From CAZJHX01 sp964545715 (GTDB lineage Bacteria; Myxococcota_A; UBA9042; GCA-2863065): a DNA stretch of 64,000 bases. The DNA lies in contig CAZJHX010000013.1 in NCBI GenBank assembly GCA_964545715.1, positions 1 through 64,000 of the forward strand, written 5' to 3'. Below are positions 9,525 to 19,018 of the stretch, piece after piece; position 1 is the first letter of the stretch, and each line of letters starts with the position of its first letter. The notes below the pieces were generated by a model. It saw only the letters and a list, made by a program, of their open reading frames with translations. It made no database searches and was not told where the DNA came from. Made by a program: the position numbers and the translations under genes.

Positions 9525-11013
9525 GTCGGCGCAGCCGCCACACAGCCAGCAGAAACAGCCCGAAAATCAGCATCCGCGCAGAGGAGCCACCGAGGTTAGC
9601 GTAGGCCATGCCGGTGAACGCGGGCTTTGCCGCGGCGGCTTCATCGTCCGGCGGCAGGCACGTCATTTGGTCGAAAACCAGCGCCGCGACCGCACCCGCG
9701 GCGCACTCGCACGTTCTGAACCCGGCCCTCAGCACGCACTCACCTTCGCCGCACCCGGCGGTCGCGCACGGGTCAAACTGGCCGCCCGCGCCGCCCGCCT
9801 CGTCCGTGATGCCGAACTCGCTGACACGCGGTACGCACGTGATGTGGTTCAGCTCGTCCGGCCCGACGATCTGCTGGGCGACGGTGCCCTCCTTGCAGGC
9901 GCAGGCGAAGTCGTTGTTCAACATCGTGCACTCCGAGCCCGGTCCGCAGTAGTTGAACGGGCACCTGGACGGGGTCGTGACGCCGCTGCAGCCCCAGAGC
10001 GTCGGCTGGTTGGTCAGGTCGATGCGTGGTTGGGTGTCGGCGGCGTTCCCCGCGGTGAAGATGGGGTCCTCGGTCATGTGCTCTGGCGAGATGCGCGTGT
10101 AGTATCGTGAGACGGTCTTGCCCTCGATCTCGCCTACGAACTCCCGCACCCACAGCTTGCCGTCCTTCTCCGCCGCGGCCCGGGCCACCCAGTCGTAGTA
10201 GTTCGTGCGCCCGTTCTGGTCGAACGCGATCATCTCCTCATCGGGCAACGCTGAGGCATAGTTCTCGGGAGCAAAGGCCTGGTCAGCGACGATCCACACC
10301 AGGATCCCCATCAGCGGCTGGGCCGCCACCGCGGTGAGCCGGATTGGGATCATCGGGTCGTTGCCGTCGTAGGTCAGCTTGACCGGGGTGATATCGCTCG
10401 CGGACTTGCCCTCCTTCAACTTCAGCGCCAGAAAGCGGGACGCGGCGCCGTTGTAGAGGTCCATAACCGGCGTCATGTTGTCGGAGACGTTGTAGTTGTT
10501 CTTGTTGAGCCAGTCGATCAGCTCGGACGTCTCCTCGGCGCCGACCACGTGGTATTCGAAGTTGCCGGTGAAGTCGTGCGCGAAGACCGTGACCGGAGAG
10601 GTCGCGCCCGGCGCGTTCGGTTGCTCGTCCCCGCCGCCGTCAGTTCTTGCTGAGCTGGTGCCGCAGCCAGAGTCGCTGCCGCCTCCTCCGGACCCGCAGG
10701 GGCTTGCAGCCGGTAGTACGACCTGCAGGCGCGTGTCCTCGTCCAGATCCAGAAACTGCTCGACGTCGCCTTCCTCAACGTCAGGCACGGACGGCACCGG
10801 CACGACCCACGCAAAGTCGGAGGCAGAGCCGGTGTACTGGATTTGAACGGTCGCGCTCAGTCGCCCACCGTCCAACACCTCGAAGATGATGCGCTCAGCG
10901 CTCTGATCGATCGGGGACGGCGCAGTGTCGGGAGGCGGTCGCGAGCAAAACAGGCCCCCGCAAGCCTCTGCCGTGGTTGGAACCAACAGAGCCAGAAGCG
11001 CGAGGTATCGCAT
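9511..11013 (-). CDS. DUF2330 domain protein, exported and membrane-anchored
   Basis: This 500-residue protein belongs to the DUF2330 family, recognised by the signal peptide followed by CGGLFC and the segment running on to FAWVVPVPS. The main domain covers about residues 20-330 and has no known activity. A Cys-rich section (about 340-455) carries two EGF-like blocks, and the protein ends in a transmembrane helix and a short basic tail (RLRRLSVA), an arrangement that tethers it to the inner or outer surface of the membrane. The start codon directly follows the stop of the upstream lipoprotein gene, so the two are probably co-transcribed. Confidence 0.8.
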   Translation of the reverse strand: MRYLALLALLVPTTAEACGGLFCSRPPPDTAPSPIDQSAERIIFEVLDGGRLSATVQIQYTGSASDFAWVVPVPSVPDVEEGDVEQFLDLDEDTRLQVVLPAASPCGSGGGGSDSGCGTSSARTDGGGDEQPNAPGATSPVTVFAHDFTGNFEYHVVGAEETSELIDWLNKNNYNVSDNMTPVMDLYNGAASRFLALKLKEGKSASDITPVKLTYDGNDPMIPIRLTAVAAQPLMGILVWIVADQAFAPENYASALPDEEMIAFDQNGRTNYYDWVARAAAEKDGKLWVREFVGEIEGKTVSRYYTRISPEHMTEDPIFTAGNAADTQPRIDLTNQPTLWGCSGVTTPSRCPFNYCGPGSECTMLNNDFACACKEGTVAQQIVGPDELNHITCVPRVSEFGITDEAGGAGGQFDPCATAGCGEGECVLRAGFRTCECAAGAVAALVFDQMTCLPPDDEAAAAKPAFTGMAYANLGGSSARMLIFGLFLLAVWRLRRLSVA

Positions 11014-12108
11014 TTATGCCTTGGGCAGCTTGAGCCGTTTGCGGGCTTTTCGCAGCGCCTTGCCGCCGGCTTTGAACCCGTCGATGCCCGCTTTGAGCTT
11101 GGGCTCGTCGATCATGGTCTTGTCTTCGATGGCCTTCATGCCCACAACCCACCCGGCTTCAACGTACTTGCCGATCTCCGCGTAGTACGCGTTCACGGCC
11201 TCGCGCAGCTTACCATCATAGGCGTTGTCGCCGCTGCTGATACGGCTGACTGCCTTGCGCTCACTGGCCAGTCGGCGGGTCCAATATCCGCCCAGCCATT
11301 TGAGGTGCCGCTTGCGCGCATAGAGGTCGCCCTTGACCAGATCGTGGCAATGTTTGGTCCACTGGCCCTCCAACGCCAACACGTCCTCAGTGGTCTTGTT
11401 GAGCTGCTCCTGCCAATAGGCGCGCGCCTCTTCTTTGGTCTTCTTGGAGAAGGGCACGGCCGCTGCGGTGGGCTCGTTCTTCTCGGTGAACTTCATGTAA
11501 GGCAGCGCGGCCTTGCGCACCGCCGGAACCAACTCTTTGGTCATCACCGGCAGGATCAGGACGAGCTCGCCATGGTTCAGCTTGCGCCGCTTGGGCTTGG
11601 CGCCCGCGTTGATGGCTGCTCTCGAAGTGCGCGCGTACATATCCGCCAGCAGGCTCCAGTGCTTCAGCAGCTCGTCAGCGCCGGCGTGCTTGCCGTCCAG
11701 CAGGTTGGTCCCCAGCTCCAGTGTGTCCACGATGCCGCCGCACGCGTCTTCCATCACCGTCACCACGCCGTCGGTGGTCACCAGCGCGGGCTTGCCGACC
11801 AGCAGCTCGTCGGGCTTCAGCGCTTTGAGGTACTTCTCGTTGCAGGTCTCTACGGTCGACAGCAGCTCGCGGGCCAGCGCCGCCACCTGGGTGCCCCACG
11901 GCTTCTCCGGGTCGGCCTGCTTCTCGCCCGCGGCCTCCGCAACGGCCGCGGCTTTCTGCTCGGCGGCGCTCTTGCCCTCGGGCCGGTCCGCCTCGATCAC
12001 GGCGCCCTCGGTCACCATGGCGCCTTTCTTCTTCTTGGTGCAGCCGGTCGACAGCGCCAGTGCGGCGGCCAACGTCAGCAAAATCAGGGAACGATTGGAC
12101 AACTTCAT
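11014..12108 (-). CDS. lipoprotein, possibly DUF3829-like
   Basis: This is a 364-residue lipoprotein with a clear signal peptide and lipobox (LSTGC, Cys23) followed by a lysine cluster (TKKKKG). The mature part is mostly helical with many charged residues, including two YWxxxL-type segments and a C-terminal lysine-rich helix. The pattern of a long helical lipoprotein with segments on the order of NxYV/YK resembles DUF3829 proteins, but this is a weak call. It lies 11 bases downstream of the receiver-like gene and directly abuts the DUF2330 gene. No enzymatic motif is visible. Confidence 0.6.
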   Translation of the reverse strand: MKLSNRSLILLTLAAALALSTGCTKKKKGAMVTEGAVIEADRPEGKSAAEQKAAAVAEAAGEKQADPEKPWGTQVAALARELLSTVETCNEKYLKALKPDELLVGKPALVTTDGVVTVMEDACGGIVDTLELGTNLLDGKHAGADELLKHWSLLADMYARTSRAAINAGAKPKRRKLNHGELVLILPVMTKELVPAVRKAALPYMKFTEKNEPTAAAVPFSKKTKEEARAYWQEQLNKTTEDVLALEGQWTKHCHDLVKGDLYARKRHLKWLGGYWTRRLASERKAVSRISSGDNAYDGKLREAVNAYYAEIGKYVEAGWVVGMKAIEDKTMIDEPKLKAGIDGFKAGGKALRKARKRLKLPKA

Positions 12109-12119
12109 CTCAAACCCTC

Positions 12120-12491
12120 TTATGCGCTCAGATCCACAGCACGCATTTGCTTCAGCACTGCCATAGCTTCGATCGGCTTGCTCACCCAGCCGTCCGCGCC
12201 GCTGATTGTGATCAAATCCTGCCTCTTGTCCTCGGGCAGCTCAGGCCCGCACTGCAGCACCACCGCCGGTCCGGCCTTGCGGATCAGCTTGATGAACTCC
12301 ACCACGTCCTTGCCGGGAGGCGTCGTCTGGATCAGGTACCCGTCGGCCGGGACCGTCTCGATCAGCTTGCGCGCCTCACGGACGTCGCGACAGGTCTGCA
12401 CCGAGTGACCGTAGCTGGTCAGGAGCAGATCCAGGCCCTCGCAGAGGCCTGCGCTCTCATCGACCACCATAATTCGCTGAATCTTCGCCAT
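12120..12491 (-). CDS. degenerate response-regulator receiver domain protein
   Basis: This stand-alone 123-residue CheY-like protein keeps the fold pattern: IMVVDES at residues 7-13, helix-strand alternation, and the conserved Lys-Pro pair in VSKPIE near residue 103. The phosphoacceptor position is altered: the strand that normally reads LLDLxMPG reads LIQTTPPG, with Gln in place of Asp. The N-terminal acidic pair is also reduced to Asp-Glu. It is therefore probably a pseudo-receiver that works by protein contact and not by phosphorylation. It sits 27 bases downstream of the carbamoyltransferase and 11 bases before the lipoprotein, which suggests a single transcript. Confidence 0.8.
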   Translation of the reverse strand: MAKIQRIMVVDESAGLCEGLDLLLTSYGHSVQTCRDVREARKLIETVPADGYLIQTTPPGKDVVEFIKLIRKAGPAVVLQCGPELPEDKRQDLITISGADGWVSKPIEAMAVLKQMRAVDLSA

Positions 12492-12518
12492 GGCGGCGGA
12501 AACATACCAGAGGGGCCG

Positions 12519-14207
12519 TTACTTCGCGACCATCCAGTCGCCCATGAACAGCAGGTCCATGTCGGTCGTGAAAAAGCACTTCAGCGCGTCCTCGGGCGTG
12601 TTCACGATCGGCTCGCCCCGGATGTTGAAGCTGGTGTTCAAGACGCAGGGCACGCCGGTGATCTCGCCAAACGCCGTGATCAGGGCGTAGTAGCGCGCGT
12701 TTTGCTCAGCGTTGACCGTCTGCACTCGCGCGCCGCCGTCCACGTGCGTGATCGAGGGCAGGGTGGCCACGTGCTCGGCGCGCGTGTCGTAGACCAATAG
12801 CATGAACGGTGACGGCACGCCGCCGTCGTCGAAGTACGTGCTGGACGCCTCTTCCGCGATGCTGGGCGCGAAGGGGCGAAACGGCTCACGAAACTTCACG
12901 CGGGCGTTCAGTACGTCTTTCATGTCCTCGCGACGCGGGTCGCACACGATGGAGCGGTTGCCCAGCGAGCGCGGCCCGAACTCGGCGCGTCCCTGAAACC
13001 AGCCGATGATGTTGCCCTCGCTCATGGCGCGCGCGGCGGTCGCCGGGGTGTCGTCCAGCTTTTTGCCCGAAATCCCGCTGCGAATTAACGCCGCTTCGAC
13101 CTGATCGTTGTCGAAGCCGGGCCCCAGATAGTCCGTCATCGGGTGCTCGACCCGCTCCGCCCCGCGCTCGTGCGCAACCAACATGGCGGCGCCCAGGCTG
13201 GTTCCGGCGTCCCCGGCGCACGGCATGAAATAGCATTGCTCAAAGCCGGTCTCGCGCTGGATCCGCGTGTTGGCTACGCAGTTGAGGACCACGCCGCCGG
13301 CCATGCACAGCTTATCGCTGCCCGTGCGTGCACGCGTAAGGCGCGCGAGGTGAATCATGACCTCTTCGGTGGCCTGCTGCAGCGCATAGGCGATGTCGAA
13401 GTGGCGCTGCGTCAGCGGTTCGTCGCTCTTGCGCTCGGGACCCAACAGCTCGACCAGCTTGGGCTGGTACCGGCGCGTGCGCTCCAAAAAGAAGGAGAAG
13501 TAGCTGAGGTCCAGCTCAAAGCCGTCGTCGGTGAGCTTGATCAGGTCGCCAATGAGCTTTGTGTACTTGCTGTCGGCGCCGTAGCTGGCCAGCCCCATGA
13601 CCTTGCCCTCGCCGTTGTTGGCGCGAAAGCCCAGGTATTGGGTAAAGGCCGCATAGAAGCTGCCGACGCTGTGCGGAAAGTCGATGGTGTGCAGTGCCTC
13701 GAGCGATGTGCCGCGCCCGCGTGCGATGGTCGTCGAGGCCTTCTCGCCGTAGCCGTCCACCAGCAGGATGGCCGCCTCCTCGAAGTTGCTGCGATAGAAC
13801 GCCGCGGCCGCGTGCGTCATGTGATGCGTGCAGTACTCGATGCCCAGCGTTTTGCCCGTATCCAGCTGAATCTCCTGGCGCATGCGCTGCACTGTGGCGC
13901 CGTTCATCCAGCGATTGAGCAGGTAGTTGGGGACGCTGGAGAGAAACTCCAGGTGGTGGCGGCGCGCGGACGAGCTGCGATGAAACGACTCAGCGTGAAT
14001 GCCCGGGTTCCAGAAGAACGCGACGTCGTCCACGTCGCCCAGCGCAATGCCGCCCTGCTTGAGGCACCAGTCGACCGCGTGGCTTGGGAAGCCGGCGTCG
14101 TGTTTGATGCGCGTGAAGCGCTCCTCCTGACAGGCGGCGATAACGTGCCCGTCCCTGACAAGCGCCGCGGCAGCGTCGTTGGAGTAGTTGATGCCCAGGA
14201 TGTGCAT
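12519..14207 (-). CDS. carbamoyltransferase, NodU/CmcH family
   Basis: This 562-residue enzyme family uses carbamoyl phosphate and ATP to O-carbamoylate sugars, antibiotics or other hydroxyl groups. The N-terminal Kae1-like domain starts MHILGINYSNDAAAAL and includes the conserved THHMTHAAAAF segment (about 127-137) and LLVDGYGE. The C-terminal YrdC-like domain contains GWFQGRAEFGPRSLGNRS and FRPFAPSI. The length fits the family. The ATG at 14207 is chosen because family members begin at this point; an upstream extension is not supported. The neighbours are a receiver-like protein and lipoproteins, with no polyketide, Nod factor or aminoglycoside genes, so the acceptor is unclear. It may modify a surface glycan. 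Confidence 0.9.
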   Translation of the reverse strand: MHILGINYSNDAAAALVRDGHVIAACQEERFTRIKHDAGFPSHAVDWCLKQGGIALGDVDDVAFFWNPGIHAESFHRSSSARRHHLEFLSSVPNYLLNRWMNGATVQRMRQEIQLDTGKTLGIEYCTHHMTHAAAAFYRSNFEEAAILLVDGYGEKASTTIARGRGTSLEALHTIDFPHSVGSFYAAFTQYLGFRANNGEGKVMGLASYGADSKYTKLIGDLIKLTDDGFELDLSYFSFFLERTRRYQPKLVELLGPERKSDEPLTQRHFDIAYALQQATEEVMIHLARLTRARTGSDKLCMAGGVVLNCVANTRIQRETGFEQCYFMPCAGDAGTSLGAAMLVAHERGAERVEHPMTDYLGPGFDNDQVEAALIRSGISGKKLDDTPATAARAMSEGNIIGWFQGRAEFGPRSLGNRSIVCDPRREDMKDVLNARVKFREPFRPFAPSIAEEASSTYFDDGGVPSPFMLLVYDTRAEHVATLPSITHVDGGARVQTVNAEQNARYYALITAFGEITGVPCVLNTSFNIRGEPIVNTPEDALKCFFTTDMDLLFMGDWMVAK

Positions 14208-14243
14208 TGCGGCGGAGCATAACAGGGCTGTAAGCTCCGCGCG

Positions 14244-15512
14244 ATGTTCCGCACGCTTGCCATCTTCACCGTCCTGATCGCCCTGCCGGCTAGCGCGCAG
14301 GAGAAGGTTCTGACGCTGGAGACTGCGTGGGATCAGGCGCTGAGCGGCAGCGACGATCTGGCGACCGTCAAGGCGGCGCTCAGCCGGGCCCGAGCGACCC
14401 GGCGCAAGGCGATCGCGGCCATGCTGCCGACCCTGACCGCCGGCGGCACGTACCGACTCAACGACGAAGAGGTGACGCTGGGCGACCGCGTTATCAAGCG
14501 CCAACATGAGATCTCCGGCTCACTTCGCCTGGGGATGAACCTCTTCGACGGACGCGCGCTGCCGGTGTATCGGTCCGCCACGCAGCTGGTCGGCCTGGCG
14601 GAGCTGAACCTGGAGGACGCCCGACAGGCTTTGCTGGTGGAGGTCGCCCGCGCCTACTACACCGTGCTGGCGGCCGAGCGGATGCAGGTCGTCGCGGAGC
14701 AGGCCATCGAAGCCCGCAAGCAGCATGTGGTGGCGGCAAAGGCCCGCGAGACGGCGGGTCACGCGGTGCGCCTGGACGTCGAGCGCGCCCAGGCCGCCGT
14801 GCACCGCGCGGCTCGAGAGGCCATCGACGCCCGGCACCAGGTCGACGCGGCACGTGACGCCCTGGCGTTGACAATGGGGGCCTATCCCCCGCTGAAGACC
14901 GCGGTCGTCCGACCGGCGGCCCGCCCCCTGCCCGCGTCGGCGGTCACTACCCCGAAGACCGCGTGGGAGCGCCGGCTGGAGCTACAGGTGCTGGCGGGCC
15001 AAAAGGAGGTCGCTGAGCGCTCACGGCACGCCACCTGGATGTCGTTTCTGCCGTCCCTGAGCCTGACAGGCAATCTGGACATCGCCGAGGAGAGCTTCTC
15101 GAGAACGCAGAACATCACGCCCAGCCTCACCCTGAACGTTACGTGGGCGCTGTACGACGGCGGCATGCGCTACGCCCAGCTGGACGAGGATCAGGCCGGG
15201 ATCGACCAGGCGATCGCCGCGCTGCGCAAAGGGCGCCGGATGGTCGCGGGCCAGGTGCTGGACGCCGTGCGCGCCGTCGAGCGCGGGCGGGTGGCCATCG
15301 TGTCGGTCAAAGCCGAGGAGGCCGCCTCAAAGCGGGCGCTTGATGCGGCGACCGCGGCCTTTCGGCTGGGCAACGCCAACTCGCTGGACGTGATCGACGC
15401 GCAGCTTGCGCTTCAGCAGGCTGAGGCCTCTTTGATCCGTGAAGAGCTGCAGCTGGACCTGGCGCATATCATTCTTCGTCGCGCAATCGGCGACCTGCGG
15501 TTGACTGAATGA
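14244..15512 (+). CDS. TolC-family outer membrane efflux protein
   Basis: This 422-residue protein has a signal peptide (cleavage after ASA near residue 19) and two repeats of the outer-membrane efflux protein domain: long alanine-rich coiled-coil helices (about 60-190 and 270-400) with the strand segments GMNLFDGR and NVTWALYDGG that form the outer-membrane barrel. It probably forms the trimeric exit duct for a type I or RND exporter. No membrane fusion protein or transporter gene is adjacent, so its partner lies elsewhere. It is divergent from the carbamoyltransferase with only 36 bases between start codons. No strong ribosome site is visible. Confidence 0.88.
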   Translation: MFRTLAIFTVLIALPASAQEKVLTLETAWDQALSGSDDLATVKAALSRARATRRKAIAAMLPTLTAGGTYRLNDEEVTLGDRVIKRQHEISGSLRLGMNLFDGRALPVYRSATQLVGLAELNLEDARQALLVEVARAYYTVLAAERMQVVAEQAIEARKQHVVAAKARETAGHAVRLDVERAQAAVHRAAREAIDARHQVDAARDALALTMGAYPPLKTAVVRPAARPLPASAVTTPKTAWERRLELQVLAGQKEVAERSRHATWMSFLPSLSLTGNLDIAEESFSRTQNITPSLTLNVTWALYDGGMRYAQLDEDQAGIDQAIAALRKGRRMVAGQVLDAVRAVERGRVAIVSVKAEEAASKRALDAATAAFRLGNANSLDVIDAQLALQQAEASLIREELQLDLAHIILRRAIGDLRLTE

Positions 15513-15567
15513 GGATTCAACCTATATTGTCCGCCACGAAATAGCCCCTTTTGGAGATTGGATAGAA

Positions 15568-17850
15568 ATGCATATTCGCAAGGTAGCCGTCCTCGGCGCC
15601 GGGGTCATGGGCAGCGGGATCGCCGCGCACCTGGCCAACGCCGGTCTGGATGTCGAGATGCTCGATCTCAAGCCCGAGTGGTCCGCAGGCGCGCTGAAGA
15701 AAGCGCTGAAAGGCAAGCCCGCGCCGTTCATGAACACCGCGTTCGCCAAGCGCGTGCGCACCGGCTCCTTCGACGACAACATGGACCGCATCGCGGACTG
15801 TGATTGGGTCGTCGAGGTCGTCACCGAGAACCTGGAGATCAAGCACAGCTTGTACGCCAAGGTGCTCCCCCACCTGGGTGAGAAGGCGCTGCTGACGTCT
15901 AACACCAGCGGCATCAAGCTGTCGCTGCTGACGCAGAACATGTCGGACGACGTCAAGAAGCGGTTCTTTGTGACCCACTTCTTCAACCCGGCGCGCTACA
16001 TGCGCCTGCTGGAGGTCATCCCCGGTCCCGACACCGACGGCGAGCTGGTCGCGGCGTTCAGCGACTGGGCCGCGGTGCAGCTTGGCAAGGGCGTTGTGCT
16101 GGCCAAGGACACGGTCAACTTCATCGCCAACCGCATCGGCGTGTACGGCATGATGAAGACCCTGCACAAGACGCTGGAGCTCGGCTACGGCGTCCGCGAG
16201 GTGGACGTCATCACGGGCCCCGCGCTGGGTCGCCCGTCCTCGGCCACATTCAAGACCGCTGATGTGGTGGGCCTGGATACGCTGGCGCATGTCGCCAAGA
16301 ACTGCCTGGACAACCTGCCGGACGACGAGGAGCGCTCGGTCTTCGAACTGCCCGCCGCCGTGCAGAAGATGATCGACGAGGGCGCGACCGGCCGCAAGGC
16401 GGGCGCGGGCTTCTACAAGAAGGTCGGCAAGGAGATCCAGACGCTCAACCTGACCACCGGTGAGTATGAGCTGGTGGCCAAGCCCAAGATCGACTCGCTG
16501 AAGAAAGCGCGCAACGTCGAGGACACGGCGGACCGCGTCGCGGGCGTGCTGGCTGCTCAGGATCGTGCGGGTGAGTTCGCACGGGCCGTGCTGTTGCCGG
16601 CGCTGGCCTACTCGGCGCGCCGACTGGGCGAGATCGCGGACGACGTCCGGTCGATCGACAACGCCATGAAGTGGGGCTTCAACTGGGAGCAGGGCCCGTT
16701 CGAGCTCTGGCAGCAGCTGGGCATCGGCAAGGTCAACGAGTGGATGGAGGGCGAGGGCATCGATGTCCCGGCCAACGCTCGTGAGGCCGCCAAGTCGGGC
16801 GCCTGGTACCCGGCGGACGCCGAGGTGGGCACCCCGTCGCCGCTGCAGCGGGCCAAAGCCGCCGGCGCGATTCACACCAAGCACCGCTCGGCGGACCTTT
16901 TGGATCTGGGCGACGGCGTGGTCGGGTTCAACCAGCACACCAAGATGAACGCGCTGGATCACAGCGTCGTCGACCAGCTCAACGACGCCATGGATCAGCT
17001 GGAAGCCAACAGCGACATGGTCGGCATGGTCATCGCCAACGACGGCGCCAACTTCTCGGTGGGCGCCAACCTGATGATCATCATGCAGGGCATCATGCAG
17101 AAGCAGTGGGACGAGATGGAGAAGCTCGTCGACCGCTTCCAGGCGTCCTTCCGGCGTATGCACAAGATCGGCAAGCCGGTTGTCGCCGCCACGCACAACA
17201 TGGCGCTGGGCGGCGGCTGCGAGATCGCGATGGGCGCCGACCGGATCCGCTCGCACGCGGAGTGCTACATGGGCCTGGTCGAGGTCGGTGTGGGGCTCAT
17301 CCCGGGCGCCGGCGGCACCCTGGAGCTGCTGAAGCGTCACGTGGAGGACATCCCGCGCGAGAAGGGCCTGGTGTTCGACAACACGTCCTATGTCGCCAAG
17401 GCGTTTTTGGCCATCGGCATGGCCAAGGTGTCGACCAGCGCGCTGGAGGCCCGCCAGATCGGCTTCCTGCGCAGCCGCGACGCCATCACGTTCGACCGGG
17501 CTCGCCTGGTCGACGATGCCAAGGCGGACGTCATCCACCTGGCGGCGACCGGCTACCGGCCGGACCCCGACTGCGACAACCTGTACCTGCCCGGCCGAAA
17601 CGGCGCGGCGGTTATCGAGCTCAGCCTGTATGCGATGCATGAGGGCGGCCAGATCTCCGACCATGACCGGCTCATCGGACAGAAGCTGGCGCGCGTGCTG
17701 ACGGGCGGCGATACCGACGGCCGCACGGCGCTGACCGAGCAGCAGGTCCTCGACCTCGAGCGCGAGGCTTTCCTGAGCCTGGCGGGCGAGGAGAAGACCC
17801 TGGCTCGCATTCAGAACATGCTCACCACCGGCAAACCGCTGCGAAACTAG
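15568..17850 (+). CDS. fadN: 3-hydroxyacyl-CoA dehydrogenase / enoyl-CoA hydratase fusion
   Basis: This 760-residue bifunctional beta-oxidation enzyme has the dehydrogenase first and the hydratase last, the order of Bacillus FadN and the reverse of E. coli FadB. The NAD site is GAGVMGSGIA (residues 10-19) and the catalytic His-Glu pair is in HFFNPARYMRLLE (His137, Glu149). The C-terminal crotonase domain (about 440-640) has the oxyanion-hole segment HNMALGGGCE and a catalytic glutamate in the stretch GLVEVGVGLIPGAGG. It converts trans-2-enoyl-CoA to 3-ketoacyl-CoA in the cytoplasm. It starts an operon with the thiolase 12 bases downstream. The symbol follows domain order only. Confidence 0.92.
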   Translation: MHIRKVAVLGAGVMGSGIAAHLANAGLDVEMLDLKPEWSAGALKKALKGKPAPFMNTAFAKRVRTGSFDDNMDRIADCDWVVEVVTENLEIKHSLYAKVLPHLGEKALLTSNTSGIKLSLLTQNMSDDVKKRFFVTHFFNPARYMRLLEVIPGPDTDGELVAAFSDWAAVQLGKGVVLAKDTVNFIANRIGVYGMMKTLHKTLELGYGVREVDVITGPALGRPSSATFKTADVVGLDTLAHVAKNCLDNLPDDEERSVFELPAAVQKMIDEGATGRKAGAGFYKKVGKEIQTLNLTTGEYELVAKPKIDSLKKARNVEDTADRVAGVLAAQDRAGEFARAVLLPALAYSARRLGEIADDVRSIDNAMKWGFNWEQGPFELWQQLGIGKVNEWMEGEGIDVPANAREAAKSGAWYPADAEVGTPSPLQRAKAAGAIHTKHRSADLLDLGDGVVGFNQHTKMNALDHSVVDQLNDAMDQLEANSDMVGMVIANDGANFSVGANLMIIMQGIMQKQWDEMEKLVDRFQASFRRMHKIGKPVVAATHNMALGGGCEIAMGADRIRSHAECYMGLVEVGVGLIPGAGGTLELLKRHVEDIPREKGLVFDNTSYVAKAFLAIGMAKVSTSALEARQIGFLRSRDAITFDRARLVDDAKADVIHLAATGYRPDPDCDNLYLPGRNGAAVIELSLYAMHEGGQISDHDRLIGQKLARVLTGGDTDGRTALTEQQVLDLEREAFLSLAGEEKTLARIQNMLTTGKPLRN

Positions 17851-17862
17851 GAGTCATAGAAA

Positions 17863-19011
17863 ATGCGTGAAGCAGTAATCGTTAGTGCCGTTCGCACCCC
17901 GGTGGGGCGTGCCGTCAAAGGCTCGCTGGCCAACGTTCGTCCCGAGGATCTCGGCGCCCTGGCCGTCAAAGAGGCCATCGCGCGCGTGGACGGGCTGCAG
18001 CCCGCCGACGTCGAGGACCTGATCATCGGCTGTGCCATGCCTGAGGGCGAGCAGGGCTGGAACGTGGCCCGCCAGATCCTGTTTTTGGCCGGTCTCCCCG
18101 ACACGGTCCCTGCCGTCACCGTCAACCGCTTCTGCTCCAGTGGTCTGCAGACCATCGCGCAGGCGGCGGAGCGCATCATCGCCGGCGGCGCCGACGTGAT
18201 CGTGGCCGGTGGGGTGGAGTCCATGACGCGCGTGCCGATGGGTGGCTGGAAGCCCAGCCCGCACCCGGGCCTGATGGACAACCTGCCCGCCGCCTACATG
18301 CCCATGGGCATCACGGCGGAGAAGGTCGCGGCCAAGTACAACGTGACCCGCGAGGACCAGGACGCGTTTGCGCTGCAAAGCCAGCAGCGTGCGTCGGCCG
18401 CCATCGCGGCGGGCGTCTTCGACAACGAGATCGTGCCGGTGCCGCTGCCGGGCGGCGGTGAGCTCAAAAACGATGAGCTGCCACGGCCCAACACGACGCT
18501 TGAGGGGCTTGCCAAGCTGCGCCCGGCGTTTGCCGCCAAGGGCACGGTCACGGCCGGTACGTCGTCGCCGCTGAGTGACGGCGCTGCTGCGGTGGTCGTC
18601 ATGAGCAAGGAGAAGGCGGATGCGCTGGGCGTGAAGCCGCTGATGACGTTCCGTGGCTTCCAGGTGGCGGGCGTGGACCCGGAGATCATGGGCATCGGCC
18701 CGGTCGCCGCGGTGCCCAAGCTGCTGGCGAAGACCGGCGTTGCGCTGGAAGACGTGGACACGTTCGAGCTCAACGAGGCCTTCGCCGCGCAGTCGGTGGC
18801 GGTCATCAACGAGCTTGGGCTGGACGCGGCCAAGGTCAACCCCGACGGCGGCGCCATCGCGCTGGGTCACCCGCTGGGCTGCACGGGCGCCAAGCTGACG
18901 GCCACGCTGGCCAACCGTCTGGAGCGCACGGGGGCCCGCTACGGCGTGGTCACCATGTGCATCGGCGGCGGCATGGGCGCGGCGGGCCTCTTCGAGCGCG
19001 TCGGCGACTGA
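17863..19011 (+). CDS. fadA: acetyl-CoA C-acyltransferase (thiolase)
   Basis: This 382-residue thiolase cleaves 3-ketoacyl-CoA to acetyl-CoA and a shortened acyl-CoA in the last step of beta-oxidation. The nucleophilic Cys91 lies in NRFCSSGLQ, the histidine motif is HPLGCTGAK near residue 343, and the second active-site cysteine is in MCIGGGMGAAG. The length matches the family. Its position directly after the dehydrogenase-hydratase gene and the degradative type motif support catabolic thiolase over biosynthetic acetoacetyl-CoA thiolase, although both share these residues. A GGAG ribosome site precedes the ATG. Confidence 0.93.
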   Translation: MREAVIVSAVRTPVGRAVKGSLANVRPEDLGALAVKEAIARVDGLQPADVEDLIIGCAMPEGEQGWNVARQILFLAGLPDTVPAVTVNRFCSSGLQTIAQAAERIIAGGADVIVAGGVESMTRVPMGGWKPSPHPGLMDNLPAAYMPMGITAEKVAAKYNVTREDQDAFALQSQQRASAAIAAGVFDNEIVPVPLPGGGELKNDELPRPNTTLEGLAKLRPAFAAKGTVTAGTSSPLSDGAAAVVVMSKEKADALGVKPLMTFRGFQVAGVDPEIMGIGPVAAVPKLLAKTGVALEDVDTFELNEAFAAQSVAVINELGLDAAKVNPDGGAIALGHPLGCTGAKLTATLANRLERTGARYGVVTMCIGGGMGAAGLFERVGD

Positions 19012-19018
19012 TTTTCAT

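Noticed and set aside
15517..17664. 715-codon open frame on the minus strand
   Set aside because: It is antisense to the well-supported dehydrogenase-hydratase gene and shows no motif; long antisense frames are expected in GC-rich DNA.
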